NCBI GenBank assembly: GCA_930367215.1
Contig: OV884059.1
Span: 231,259,803-231,323,802 of the forward strand
DNA: 64,000 nt
Origin: Pollenia angustigena
Taxonomy: Eukaryota; Arthropoda; Insecta; Diptera; Polleniidae
Direction of reading: 5' to 3'
Shown here: positions 21,323 through 33,082 of the stretch, piece after piece
Layout of the letters: each line of letters opens with the position of its first letter
How positions within the stretch are numbered: position 1 is the stretch's first letter
The notes under the pieces: model-generated
Databases searched by the model: none
Seen by the model: only the letters and a program-made list of their open reading frames with translations
Told to the model about the DNA's origin: nothing
Position numbers and translations under genes: made by a program

Positions 21323-22803
21323 CCCAGGCAGAAAAAGGCAATCACCACGACGCTGTGCCGACGTTGCAGGGGGTACTATCAACATCAATACAACGTACTG
21401 TTTACCAAATTTACAATGTTGTTGCAATATTAAAATGATAACGCCAAATGTGCGTCTTCCGACTCTTCTTTTTAGTGTTGTCACAGTACTGTAAATCCAA
21501 ATTTACAATGTTGGATACACGAATTTACAACGTAGTCACAACCGTCTTCCGACTCTTATTTTCAATATTGTGACAAATATAAATTCGCTAAATAAACAAG
21601 CAAAAATTTCTATATTTTCTAACCTAAAATAGTTTTAGTGTTTTCATTTTAATACGACACTAGTTGCGTTCGAGAACACAAAAGTTTTTACTATTTTTTA
21701 ATAAACTTTACTGCATTTTACGAAATTGCGTTCGAGTACACAAAATGCAGTAAATGAGAACATAAATTAAGAGCGAAAAGTGACAGTTCTTGTTTGAGTA
21801 TTTACAAATTTTTACTGCAGAAATTCTTGCAGTAAAATTTAGTAAATCAAAAAAACATATGTTTCAAAAGGTAAACAAGCAAAAGTAACAAATAAAAAGC
21901 ATACAAATTGTGAAAAAATTGTTAAATAAAAGAAAAGTTGAAAGAGAAATTAAACCAAAACAAAAAGTAAATAAATATTAATTAATTAAACTTGTTTGTG
22001 AAACATTTATTTGGCTAAATACAAACTTTTGAAATTGTTTTCGTTATGTTAATTTTTTAGAGTTGTAAAAGTGTGAAGTATTTGGGTACTTAAGATCAAT
22101 AGCAAAAAAATTATTCATGTTCTTTCAAATAATTTAACCCGCTACAAATTAGTAAAAATCAAATAAAATAAAAAACAAACAAATATGAAAGATTACATAA
22201 AATAGTTTGTTTGTATTTTTCAAAAATGTTCGTGTTATAAAAAGTATTTAATCGAGTACCGATTAGAAAACGAGTTAAGTAGTCAAAAGTGTCAATATTT
22301 TTCAACACTTCAATTATTTGCCATCAGCTGTTGCCTTTATTTTACGAATTTTTACAAATTTTGCGTTCGCGAACTTTTTTGGACAACAGCTTTTTGTGAG
22401 AGAAAATTTTTTAGTTTACTCATTTACTGCATTTTACTGTAAAAGTACTCAAACGCACCTACTATTAAATTAATAAGACTAAATTTTTGCATATACAGCG
22501 TTGGAGCGGTATAGAATTATTATAAACACGGTATTAGAAAATTAAGGTTTAATTTTTGTATATACAGTGTTGTAGCGGTATAGTTTTATGGTAAATACGA
22601 TTTTAAAAAACTAAAGTCGTATATTTGCATTTAGGGTGTTGTACCGGTGTTGAATCTTATTTAAAAACGGTATTAAAAAACTAAGGTTGTAATTTTGTAT
22701 CTACAGTGTTGTGATGGTACCATATTTTTGGTAGAGTCACAATTTGTATTTACAGGGTTGTGGCGGTACATAATATTTAGAAGAGTCGTAATTTCTGCCT
22801 GGG
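21323..22803. mobile_element. CCCAGGCAGAAA element, copy B, interrupted by another element
   Basis: Same termini and internal order as copy A, lying only 33 bp away in the same orientation. Copy B is split by an 0.8-kb insertion at 21663-22460; removal of that segment restores alignment with copy A through ACGACACTATTAAATTAA. Confidence 0.78.
21663..22460. mobile_element. TIR element inserted in copy B (GTTGCGTTCGAGAACAC)
   Basis: Left GTTGCGTTCGAGAACACAAA, right inverse of AGGTGCGTTTGAGTACTTTT; ACTA duplicated at both sides judged against copy A. Subterminal TTTACTGCATTTTAC repeats. No open frame. Confidence 0.7.
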
Positions 22804-22865
22804 AATGTTTCTGATTGAAATTCGGTTTACCTTTTTGGTTTCTTAAATATCAAAATTTTTTGTTA

Positions 22866-22930
22866 TAAAGGGTGGTTAAATTTTAAGGTCCGATGTTGAA
22901 TGTGAACCAGAGAACCTCAAATCTCACTAT
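22866..22930. repeat. Mariner-like terminal repeat fragment
   Basis: AAGGGTGGTTAAATTTTAAG with GTCCGATGTTGAATGTGAAC matches the ends of the element at 42641-43436. No transposase sequence follows. Confidence 0.65.
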
Positions 22931-23590
22931 TTTTGTGCATTTATTCATACGCTAAAATTTACAATAACTCTATACATGCAAAACAAAGTTCAACGTTGGT
23001 AATTTTTTTTTCCTTTCGTACACATTTGATATTTTCATTTATTCGTTTTTTATTGAAAGTGCTTTATTTGCATTTTTGTTGCTCACGCAATATAACACAA
23101 CTGAGTAAATTCAAAAGAGCACATTCTCTATTCTTTTGTTTACATTAACAACAACAACAATAAACAACGATGAGACGCTTTTTCAAAATTAACAACAATA
23201 AAAACAACAATAACAAAAATACATTGTACCTAGTACAATTGGAAAACAACTATAATTTAATATAAAAATGTTCCATATTTTTGGGACATAAAATGAGAAA
23301 GGTATAAAAACAAAAAAAAAAATATTTTTTTTTTTTTGTTTTTTTTTTTTTGTAGTAGTATATTCAGAAAAAACGCAATACTGATGTTTCATTTTAGTGT
23401 CATCGTCTGTGTTAAACACTGAATTATAAGTAGTAACACATGTTTCGACAAATGTTGCCTGGGCTATGGGTAGCTTAATGTATTGTACGCTATCAGTTTC
23501 CAGTGAGTTGTATTGTTTTAAAGAGATGCCAATTCATTGAGCAAAGCAAAATGCTTTATAGGCACTTGTAAAAAGTACTGCTACAGTCGA
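22931..23590. other. Intron, nothing recognised
   Basis: AT-rich, AAC-rich (ACAACAACAA near 23145-23220) and T runs near 23325-23350. No gene. Confidence 0.35.
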
Positions 23591-23593
23591 CAG

Positions 23594-23916
23594 CAAGGCG
23601 AATTCAATAAGGTAAACTCAACTCGTCAGCAGTTCATCAGCTGTCTCCACGGCGAATTTAAAAAAAATAGGTCGCCGTCAAAATATAATTTTGTTTATGT
23701 TTTGCACCAAAATAACCGAAAAAATGTCTTAGAAAAACTGCGGCTAATTAAAGTAAATTTAGTAATTTCTTTTCTAACCCAAACAAAATTTTTATTTTGT
23801 TTTTCAATAAATTTTTGCCTTGTCAGCATTTTTGACAGCCGCCTATTAAATTGCAAAAAAATACATGGGGCTTTTTGTAGTTGTAGAGTTGCACTTACCT
23901 TGTTGAATTCACCTTG
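23594..23916. mobile_element. hAT-like MITE, CAAGGCGAATT family, copy 2
   Basis: Exact 8-bp duplications GTCGACAG (23586-23593 and 23917-23924); ends CAAGGCGAATTCAA and TTGAATTCACCTTG. A 158-codon open frame running across it is fortuitous. Confidence 0.85.
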
Positions 23917-23924
23917 GTCGACAG

Positions 23925-25180
23925 GCTACAAAAGATTAAGAATTAATTTACATGACAAAAGTTTTTTCTTTTTAATTGTTTACATGTCAACACAAATGTT
24001 GGCAATTCAATAAAACGACGATAATATATCAAAATTAATTTATTATATTCTCTTTAAAGTAAAAAAAAATTATGTAAATTTAAAAAAAGGCAAATTAGTT
24101 TAAAATGCATATTAATTTTAAAGTGTTCTGTCATTAAAATTAAAAGTCTATATTGTCATTAACTAATTAATATATAAAGAAACTATGTACTTTCGTATAA
24201 AAATAACCTTTCCTTAAGTTCAAAATTTCCATAATTTGTAATATATTTCTAATGAAGTGTTTATAATCATTTAATTGAAATAGTTATTATTAAGGTCTAT
24301 ATAAATGTTTAATAATAACTTTTGCCCTAAAATCGCTTACACTTTTTTATATCTTTTAATTTAAGCTTTTGTGTCACTTTAAAAACGTATAAAACGGCTG
24401 TATTTATAAAAAAAATTTTAAATTTAATAAAGGTTTACAAAACAAATATTGCATGAAAATTCTCCTTAATAAACGTTTGTTAAATTAAATAATCGTTTAT
24501 GAATAGGGGGGTAAGAGTTAAAGTTCTATAAAACTTAATATCCCCTAAGGAATTTATGGTTTATATTGCGTGGGTGGGCTTTTTATTGTATTTAAACTAC
24601 ATTTGTAAATTTTAAAAAGTCCTCCAACTTATATCATAAAAAAATATCAAAAATGCCCCATAAATTTAAAATCGAACTCAAGGTCATAACTTGTGCTTTT
24701 ATTTAGTTGAAATTAAAAATTAGCAAATGATTATTTAAAGAGTAAGCTAGAACAGATTCTTGTGATGTTAAAAAGTTCTGAATTTATAAACCAATAACAA
24801 AAACTTTATTAATACAATTTCTGATACAACAAACAAACGATAATTTAATAATAATGAAATTAACGAAAATAGACTGCGAACGTAATAACAAAAATGTAAA
24901 TACTTTTTTATATACTACAAATACTATTACAAAAAATATTCAAACTCAATTTACAGAGAAATAGTAACAAAGACATTCATTCATCACTCCCGAGCCTTTG
25001 GTGGAAATCGAACCCGAAACCAAGCTACCAACAAGCTTACCGGGACATCCAAAAATAACTTAAAAAACTTAAGCAGCTCTTAAAAAAATAATAAATATTA
25101 AAATTTTTAATATAAATTATCTCAACTGATAACTGCCTGTAATCTTTATTTCTTTCCTTTTATTTTCTCAAAGATTTATT
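23925..25180. other. Intron, mostly featureless AT-rich DNA
   Basis: About 1.2 kb without recognisable genes. At 24985-25050 a GC-richer segment read in reverse has a tRNA B-box-like GGTTCGATTTCC, possibly a decayed tRNA-derived SINE (weak). Confidence 0.35.
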
Positions 25181-25190
25181 ATATGTACAG

Positions 25191-25312
25191 TAGACGCTCA
25201 GTGATTCGAACTCTCAGAAATTCGAATTTCCAGAAATTCGAATCAGTAATTTTATTACATGTGGCGCTCTAAAATTAGAATCCAAAATTCGAATTTCCGA
25301 GCGGTTTTTTCT
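25191..25312. repeat. Pogo-type MITE, left-end fragment
   Basis: CAGTAGACGCTCAGTGATTC then CAGAAATTCGAATTTCCAG, preceded by TA. Matches the complete element at 62432-62943. Confidence 0.65.
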
Positions 25313-25859
25313 TTTTATTGTAAACAATAAAATTTTGAAAATTTAGTTTAACCAAATACAAAGTAAAAAGGGGAATCCCAAGGTATATTTACACAAGGTT
25401 AACTCGTTAGCACGTATGTTTGTCAGCCGTTGTCAGCTTTGACCAGTGGGATAGCCTAAATTATTATACTTTTACAGATTTCCTCTCTTAGGGGACAAGA
25501 GCAGGAGAAATCGGTAAAAGGCAACTAAATTTATTATACTCCGTAGAGCAAATGAATTTAGTTGGTGGTGGAGGAATGGATAAACAAATTTTAGGGGTTA
25601 CAGTGGGTCTTCTATTTTGACACACACAGGTGTTTGCTTACCTCTTGGGATTAGGGTGCACTGCAAACCTTTTATTTTCTCAAAAAATTATTATATGTAT
25701 ATTTATATTTCAAATGAAATTGTTTTAACATATTTTACGATTGTTAAGAAATGGTAACGATAATGAAAAATCTTTTTACATCACTAATTTAGGCAAAAAA
25801 AAAAAAAAAATCGTCATATGAAAATCATAAGCCTTAAACAAAATTATAAGAAGGACTAA

Positions 25860-26788
25860 TACTTTTCACACTTGGCACCATCTACCATCAATTTGCACAG
25901 ATGTTAATATCTTCCCATAAGAAATACAAAGGGCTTATAGCCTTTTTACACTGATCAACATCTAACATCTACCATCAATTTTCCACCAATTGCGAAGATG
26001 TTAACATCTTTCCATAAGAAATACATAGGGCCAAAAACCAACATCTTTAAAAAATCTTCCTATCTCATTTTATTCCATTCTACATCTTTCGATTATTTTA
26101 GTGTCATCACTAGAAAAGTGGCAATAAGTTATATTATTATTGTGGCATCACTGACAAAAAGAAGTTTTTTTTTTGAAAGCAGCGTTACCATTTGTCAAGT
26201 TTTATCTTTTATTGCAATGTTTTTTTGTTAAGTATTTGTAATATTTTTAAACAAATTGAACTTCAAATACATTTTTGAGTTTTCTTTTTAAATTTTGGCA
26301 CTTTTGTGAGAAAAAAACATTTTTAATTTAAAAAATTTTTTTTTTCAAAAATGATGACATTTTTGTGTGATGGTAAATGTTAGATGTGAGCAATGTAAAC
26401 GAGTGTTTCACATTTTCTACATCTTTGATGGTAGATGTTGATCAGTGTAAAAAGCCTATAAAAGTCAACATGTTTACAAGATGTTCCTATTTCATTTCAT
26501 TCCATTCTACATCTTTCGATTATTTTAGTGTCATCACTAGAAAAGTGACAAAAAATTATATTATTATTGTGGCATCACTAACTAACATTTGTTTTGAAAC
26601 CAGCGTTGCCATTTGTCAAGTTTTCCCTTTTTTGCAAGTTTTTTTTTTTGTTTTGTTTTTTTTTTTTTAATTTTTTTTTACATTTTTCAAATAAAATGAA
26701 TTCCAGTTTGGTGTTAAAAAAAAGTAAAAAGTTAAAAAAAAAACTTTTGATAGTACAAGTTAGATGTTGAAAGTGTGAAACAAGTCAC
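25860..26788. mobile_element. TACACTTG-family MITE, outer copy, interrupted by a sister copy
   Basis: Outer ends TACTTTTCACACTTGGC and AAAGTGTGAAACAAGT are inverted. The outer copy carries the family landmarks CTTCCCATAAGAAATACAAA and TTTAGTGTCATCACTAGAAA. A second copy (25937-26460) is inserted after AAATACAAAGGG. Confidence 0.65.
25937..26460. mobile_element. TACACTTG-family MITE, inner copy
   Basis: Ends TAGCCTTTTTACACTGATCA and TGATCAGTGTAAAAAGCCTA, perfect inverse over about 20 bp. Internal landmarks CTTTCCATAAGAAATACATA and GTGTCATCACTAGAAAAGTG. Non-coding. Confidence 0.75.
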
Positions 26789-26814
26789 TTATTATCGTTC
26801 TCATAAGCGGTTAT

Positions 26815-27600
26815 TAAAAAAATATTTAGTGTTGGTGTTTCAAGTAATATTAAGTTTAATATTGCAACAAAATGAATGTATCGACAACCACAACAAAAGT
26901 GTCTGATTATGACATTTGTGTGCGCATAATATTGCATAGTGGGGTGTAAATTTGTATGACAACTATTACGTTATCGCTCGATTGCATCGTGCTGGGGTCT
27001 AATCACCGCATACGATATCGAGCAAAATTAAATTATTTATTTTGGTGTCATGAAACTCGATATCGAATGAAAATTATGGAATTTGAAATAATAGCATTTG
27101 TTATCGAGTAACTCGAAATTACATTTATCGTGTTTTCATTCGATACGTCAGTGTCTGTCGTATGCAAAAACATTCGATAGTTTATTCGATACAATAGTTT
27201 CGAATGCGGTGATTAGACCCCAGATAACTTTTAAGCGGGGCGCAAATTAGCTGTTTGTCGGGAACCAGGGTGTAAATGTATTTAAATATAGCGTTTGATA
27301 TTTTGATATTTGAAATGGAGAATCATCAAAAAATATCTATTTCAGTGAGAACGGTAAAATTAAGTATATTTACAGTATAAACCATTATTAGAAACTAAAA
27401 TAGAAATGGAAATACTGAAAATCAACCAAGATCTGGCCGGCCGAAAAAGCTCTCACGACCCGATGTTAGCAGTATTCTTAAAAAGCAAATGCTAGCATAT
27501 GTAAATGCAACGAGCCTTGCAAGAGAATGGCATTAAAAGCAAAAACTCTATCTTGAATTCGCCAAAACTCATATAAGTGGAATACACACTTCCGAATCCG
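26815..27600 (+). pseudogene. Degenerate Tc1-like element with N-terminal transposase fragment
   Basis: At 27315-27540 plus-strand frames read ISISVRTVKL and GNTENQPRSGRPKKLSRPD, the second helix-turn-helix linker with a GRPKK motif typical of Tc1-like transposases, then SLAREWH and a stop. The upstream part 26820-26990 is paralogous to 38425-38456 and 39080-39270. A TIR element (26992-27223) interrupts it. Confidence 0.6.
26992..27223. mobile_element. TIR element (CTGGGGTCTAATCACCGCAT)
   Basis: Left CTGGGGTCTAATCACCGCAT, right ATGCGGTGATTAGACCCCAG: a 20-bp perfect inverted repeat. Interior has ATCGAG/CTCGAT pairs. Relative to the paralogous sequence at 39.2 kb it is an insertion. Confidence 0.75.
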
Positions 27601-27665
27601 AATCTTTTTGACTGACACGAGTTAATACAATATTTTTAGAAGCAATGGTTAAACTAAGTTCTCTC

Positions 27666-27782
27666 CTCATAAGGACCCAGAATATATATACTTTATAGGG
27701 TCTTAGATCAATATTGTAGAAATTACAAACGGAATGACAAACTTATATATACCCTTTTCCACCTGAGGTGAAGGGTATAAAA
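27666..27782 (-). repeat. mini-me core fragment, reverse orientation
   Basis: On the minus strand: TATACCCTTCACCTCAGGTG, AGTTTGTCATTCCGTTTGTA, then TATATATTCTGGGTCCTTAT. This is the conserved left part of the mini-me repeat ending before the GTCY tract. Confidence 0.7.
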
Positions 27783-28265
27783 AAAATTGTACAATTACAC
27801 ACAGGCTTTTTGTACTGTTGTCGTGCACATTGCCGAGCAACAGCAATAATAAAAGTGAGAAGCGTTGCAAAATTTTTTTAGAAAAATATAGTACATATAA
27901 TAACAAAGTCTGAATAAAGCTTTTTTCAATATCGTAACCAATTCTTAAAAATCGTTAATTAGTAGGGGTACGTAGACTTAAGTTCTCAACTGTATTTGTT
28001 TAAGGTGCTTAACCATAAACAAAGTTCATAAACATTTTTTTTAACAAACGAAAAAACTGTATTTAAACAAATTGTACTCTGGCGACTTTTTACAGCAAAA
28101 AAAAAAAATTAAGAAAAATAAATATAAAAAATATATTGCGAATTTATTTTCTTTAAAATTGTTTTTAACCAAACTTTATACATTATTTATCATTGGAATT
28201 TGCTTATCAGATCTAAAAAATATTGGGGCGTTGTTTTCTGACTTAAATAATAAATGTATATACAT

Positions 28266-28662
28266 AAGTGTGTCCCAAAAAAAATTTTTTTTTAGATTTT
28301 TAAAGGTACCCCAACATTTGTTGAAAGCTTATAGGGTAAAGTATTTTTGTGATTTTTTTTTTCAGATTTTTCGGAAGAGGTTTAGAGGTCGCTAAAATCG
28401 AATTTAACCCAAAACCCGGGTTTTCTTGACTTTTTTTGAATTTTGCTCATTACTCGGCCCATAAGCAGGATTTTCTTTGTTACTAAGCCAATTTTTTTAC
28501 AGAAAACTAATCAAACTTTACTTCTCTGTGCAGATTTTTATAAGTTTCGGTTATTTTTTTTTTTGCTAATTTGGGTCCCTTTAATGACATTTTTTGTATA
28601 TTTAGCATCAATTTGGAAAATAATGCTTTGTAAAAAATAATTATTTTTTTTGGGGCACACTA
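28266..28662. mobile_element. hAT-like MITE (AAGTGTGTCCCAAAAAA), exact 8-bp TSD
   Basis: Duplications ATATACAT at 28258-28265 and 28663-28670. Ends AAGTGTGTCCCAAAAAAAAT and the inverse of TAGTGTGCCCCAAAAAAAAT. 397 bp, non-coding. Confidence 0.8.
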
Positions 28663-28904
28663 ATATACATGAATATTTATTTTAGATCTTTTATTTGGGA
28701 GTATTTATTGTTGGAATTGTTTATTATGGCATTTAACAGAAATGATCAAAAGAAATTTTGCTTAAAATTGCTACTATTTACAGTATTAATTAAGATAAAA
28801 AAAATATAAACAAACATGAAAAAATTGAGAATAATTTGAAGAAAAGAAAAAAAAAACGAATTTTCAAGACAAAGAATAATAAAGTAAATAACAATAAAGT
28901 ATGA

Positions 28905-29040
28905 TTTAAAAATGGCTGTAGGAAAAATCGCCTAAAGAAAAATGGCCCAAAAAAAATATGAAAAATCACCCAAAAGAACATGAAAAATGACCCAAAAAGT
29001 TATATATGAAAGTTTGCCCAAAAATTACTCCATTTGCAAA
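28905..29040. repeat. GCCCAAAAA repeat fragment, partner of 33185-33480
   Basis: Contains GCTGTAGGAAAAATCGCC and AAAAATGGCCCAAAAAAAAT, which appear inverted at 33430-33475. Units of AAAATSRCCCAAAAA recur. Confidence 0.55.
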
Positions 29041-29280
29041 AAAGTGTTTATTATTCATATAAATTTAGTTACATACAAATCAGTGTTACCACCAGCAATA
29101 TTGAAAATTACACTTGAGATGAAGCAAAATTACCCGATTTAAACGAAATTACACCTGATATGGAGGGCTCAGAGCTGAAGCGAACCAAGTCTAAAATGAA
29201 AATAAGTAAATTTCCATTAATTTCTGGAGCCATTGACATAGGTTTATTACCGTTACCTTTTGGACGAAAAACTTTTTGAT

Positions 29281-29350
29281 CGGTTGATTATTTAATTGTC
29301 GAATGTGGATACAAATTACATAAGACATACGACAATTAAATAATCAACCG
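29281..29350. repeat. Perfect 21-bp hairpin
   Basis: Arm CGGTTGATTATTTAATTGTCG at 29281-29301 (21 bases; only its first 20 are needed to see the match) pairs without mismatch with 29330-29350; loop 28 bases. Confidence 0.8.
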
Positions 29351-29738
29351 ACGATATATGCATCTTATTTTATGACTTGGTTTGGTTCAGCTTTGAACCC
29401 TCCATATAAAATTTTAATTTTATTTAATAAAAAGAAGCAAAACATAACAAACTCATTGAAAGAATATTAAAATTAGTCAAACTGTTAAGATTCTTATTGT
29501 AATTTCATATAAAATAACAAAAATAACATTAACGACATAAAATCACTTAATAAAACATAAAATTAAAATCCTAAAATAATGAGTCTTACTTCCTCATTTA
29601 ATTGCATATAACTAGCGAAAGAAAATGCTCATTGCCATTTATTATAATGGATGTTTTTAAGCCCGATAGAGCTTACGAAAGGTTAGCTGTCAAACGAACT
29701 GTCATACAGCTATCACTTTTTGCTCAGGCACATCGTCA

Positions 29739-29868
29739 TGAATAGATTCATTCTTGAACAACGCCACCAAACTATCCAAATTTACTTTGAAAATCAGCCA
29801 TCGATTTTCGCAACTTATAGGCGACTTCAGGATTAAAATGACGCAACTTGTTTTTTCACAAATGAAGG
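29739..29868 (+). pseudogene. Mariner-like transposase N-terminal fragment
   Basis: From ATG 29739: MNRFILEQRHQTIQIYFENQ then PSIFATYRRLQD, the helix-turn-helix start of mariner-like transposases, ending in a stop. Nothing else of the protein is present. Confidence 0.65.
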
Positions 29869-31139
29869 TGATGTGTTGATTTAGAGAAAATAAACTTTCA
29901 ATTAGACTTCAAGGATGTGCGATGTGACACCTCTTGATTGTTTTCCGTAAAGCTGTGAAGTCACCGGTTTATGCTGATAAACCCGCAACAAGTGACGTCT
30001 TGGAGGTCAACATATTTTATTCTAATTGTGACATGCAGCCAGCAATGCTCGAAAAAAAAGAACAAAATTGAAAACTTTTTGTCTTTTTGTTTGAAATCAG
30101 TTTCAAATGGTTGCGATTAAAATAATTTTTTTTTTTTTTTTGTGTTGGCTACCATTTCAAGTTTCATGGTCTAAAAAAAAACCTTTTATACCTTATTTAG
30201 TAAACAAAATGCATGCAGGGTTTTATATAACTATCCCTTTCGTAATTCAGTTTTACAACTGTTAAGGGCTTTAAATATTCTTCACACTTAAGCATTTAAA
30301 AGTTGCAAGATAAAAATAAAATTAATTAAATGTTGGAATATTGGAAAATCAATAAACTTCAGGTTCTAAATCACTATGATAGTCATCTTTATCCACATCT
30401 AAGAGTCCATCTTGCGAAATTCATTACCAAACTTTTGAAAATATACATTTAATGATTGAAGTCTTTTCTTAAAAAGAAACCGAGTAATCTAGGGGGTGGC
30501 AGAATTTTTTTTTTTTGTAAAATGCTTTTCTTAACATTCACTTCGGAGCATCAAATCTTGCATCCATTTGCGTTGAGTAAAAGGCGGCTAAAAAAAGCAT
30601 TTTACAATTTTTTTTTTTTTAAATTAAATCTTATTATCAACAATATTTAAAAAGAAATAAATGTATCTGAAGGAAGAATTTCAAATTACACCTGAATTAC
30701 ACCTAAGAGAAATTACCCACGCTCTACCCACGACTGTAAAAATTATACCAAATTCGGGTAATTACCCACAAAGTGGCAACACTGATACAAATGTAAGTTT
30801 TATGTTAAAAATTGCTTTGTATCTTCAACAGCTGCTCGGCAGTATGGACAGTAATACTTATTTGAGCCCTCCGCCAAACTTTGTGCACTCTTAAATACTT
30901 AAATATTAATTAATCACTACATAGTTATAATCAACTACTCAAAACAGAATATAGCTTTTTGCAAGGTCGCATGTCATTACGTCCGGTGTCGTAGTGTCCT
31001 TGGACACTGTGACACTTTTGAAAATGTCATAATGTCTGTGGGCATTAAAACACTTTGCAAATGGACATTATGTCATTTTTAAAAATGTCATAAGGTCCAT
31101 AACTACTAAAGATGTTAAATACAAAAACAGATCTACATA

Positions 31140-31312
31140 CACGCAGAGAAAAACATGTTTTATTATGGTCGCAACCAACAAAACTATTTTTAAAAAAACT
31201 TATTTTACCATAATATGGTTGTCTTTGACAATGATTTGGTTAAATTAAACATAATATGGTTAAAATTTTTTTTAAAAATGGTTTTTTTGTTTTTTTCTCT
31301 GGGTGCATATAT
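31140..31312. repeat. Short inverted-repeat element with ATGGT motifs
   Basis: Ends ACGCAGAGAAAAACATG and TTTTTTCTCTGGGTGC pair loosely. TTATGGTY / ACCATAAT units recur, shared with 49390-49620. Confidence 0.45.
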
Positions 31313-31324
31313 TAAACATATAAA

Positions 31325-31680
31325 CACTTTTGGGCGCAAGGATTTTCTCCCCTATGGTGTAACAAATACCGGCAGCGCTAACTAAAGCGACTCGGCATAG
31401 CCGGCCTTCCGCTGGGCGCAAGGATTTTCTACTCTATAGTTTAACAAAAACCGGCTTCGCTAACTAAAGCTTCTAAAATCTGCCTTGTTTCCGAACAAAG
31501 GCCGACTTCGCAGAGAAGCCAGTAATTGTTATACTATAGAGGAGAACATCCTTGCGCCCGGCCGAAGGCCTGCTGTGCAGAGAAGCTTTAGTTAGCGAAG
31601 CCGGTATTTGTTTTATCAAAGAGGAGAAAATCCTTGAGCTCGCCCGAAGGCCGGCTATGCTTTCGAGTTTGTAAGCAAGG
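31325..31680. repeat. Compound palindrome: two direct plus two inverted about 90-bp units
   Basis: GGGCGCAAGGATTTTCTCCC and GGGCGCAAGGATTTTCTACT occur directly at 31332 and 31413; inverted forms GAGGAGAACATCCTTGCGCC and GAGGAGAAAATCCTTGAGCT follow at about 31540 and 31620. Units include CGGCTTCGCTAACTAAAGC. GC-richer than its surroundings. Confidence 0.75.
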
Positions 31681-31690
31681 ACACTGGACG

Positions 31691-33082
31691 CAGGGTTGTC
31701 AGATTTTTTTGAGCTCCATCGCCAAACCGGATGTCAGAAATCGCCAAACGTCAATTTTGTTTAGTTTATGAAATCTTTTTTTTTTTTTTTTAATTAAATT
31801 TTGCATACAAAAAAAGCTGATCAAAAAAGCATTCAAAAATCGACAAAAACTGAGAAAAAATACAAAAAAGTCGCCGAAAGTAAATTTTGTTTAGTAACTG
31901 TTATTTTTTTTTTAAATAACATAAAATAGAGATCATTTATTCAGTTAAAAAAAAATAAAATTAAGCACACAAGTCTATAAGATCACTTCAGGCTCATCAA
32001 TTTCATTAAGCTGTTATGATACTTGCTATTTTTTGTATTTTTTCTATATTGGAGAACAGTGCAAATATATTTGCATAGGAAAACTGACTAAGTGTAAAGA
32101 GTATGATTATATCATAAAAAATCTTGAAAAGTCAAACAAATATACATGTGTTATCGATAAATAATCTAAGACTGTCAAAAAAAATATAAAATTTTTTAAC
32201 TTAAAATTGACATTTCCAGATTAATTGTTAGCACTGTTGCCAATTTTTTTAGTTTTTGATCGAAAGAAACGGTTTTTAACTTTTTTTTTTGCGATTTTTA
32301 GCTTTTATGGCGGTTTTTTGTGGGGAAAAAACGTGGGCAGTATTGTTTGTTTTGTTTACATTTTATCAAATTGTATTTCTTGTTCTTTCTCGCATTTGTT
32401 GTTTCATTCAGTCAATCCTAAAAAAATCCAATACAAAAAATAGCAAGTATCATAACACCTTTACTATTGTGTTGACCTGCAGACGTACTATTAGATTTAA
32501 GCAGTGTTTAAAAAACTGCAGTCGAAGTTGAAAAACTGCCATCTCTTCCACTTTTTCATTTGTCATTGGCAAAAAAAAAAACATTTGCTTTTACTTGCAA
32601 TTCATTAAATGTAAATAGTCGCTGTCAAACCAAATCAAAAAGCGAAAAATTGTAGACATTGTTTTTTGTTCGACAGGTTTTGGTTTCGACTACAGTTTTT
32701 TAAACCTTGGAATTAAAAAGTGACTGAATAATTCACTTAAAATTATAATAAAACGAAAATCATGTGAAAACAATTTGCCAGATTTTTTTTAAACTAGTAA
32801 TGATAACAAAAAAGGACAAACTGTTCAAAAATCTATAAGTATGTATGTATATATTTATATATATTTAGCTGGAGAGGCCTAACTCCGCTTATGTAAATAA
32901 AAGTGGAAATTTTTTATTTCAAAATCGCTGAAATAATATGAATGGTAAAAATAGCCAAGTAAATCGCCAGTTATGTCAAAAACCGCCACAAAAGTCGCCA
33001 GTCGCCAAACGGAAAATCCCATCGCCAAACACGTTTCAAAATCGCCACGTTTGGCGAGAAATCGCCATATCTGACAGCCCTG
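31691..33082. mobile_element. hAT-like element, CAGGGYTGTCAGA family, copy 2
   Basis: Exact duplications ACTGGACG at 31683-31690 and 33083-33090. Ends CAGGGTTGTCAGATTTT and the inverse of CAGGGCTGTCAGATATGGCG. Subterminal CGCCAAAC motifs repeat. No transposase. Confidence 0.88.

Larger units (their letters stand above)
29081..30784. mobile_element. hAT-like element, CAGTGTTRCCAC termini, 8-bp TSD
   Basis: Exact duplications ATACAAAT at 29073-29080 and 30785-30792. Ends CAGTGTTACCACC and the inverse of CAGTGTTGCCACTT. Subterminal ATTACACCTGA motifs occur at both ends. The interior holds a hairpin (29281-29350) and a mariner N-terminal fragment; no hAT transposase. Confidence 0.87.

Noticed and set aside
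23537..24013. 158-codon plus-strand frame
   Set aside because: Runs across a hAT-like MITE and both its target duplications, so it is fortuitous.
32225..32531. Second CACTGTTGCC hAT element
   Set aside because: Only a left-end-like sequence at 32232; no partner end or duplication found.
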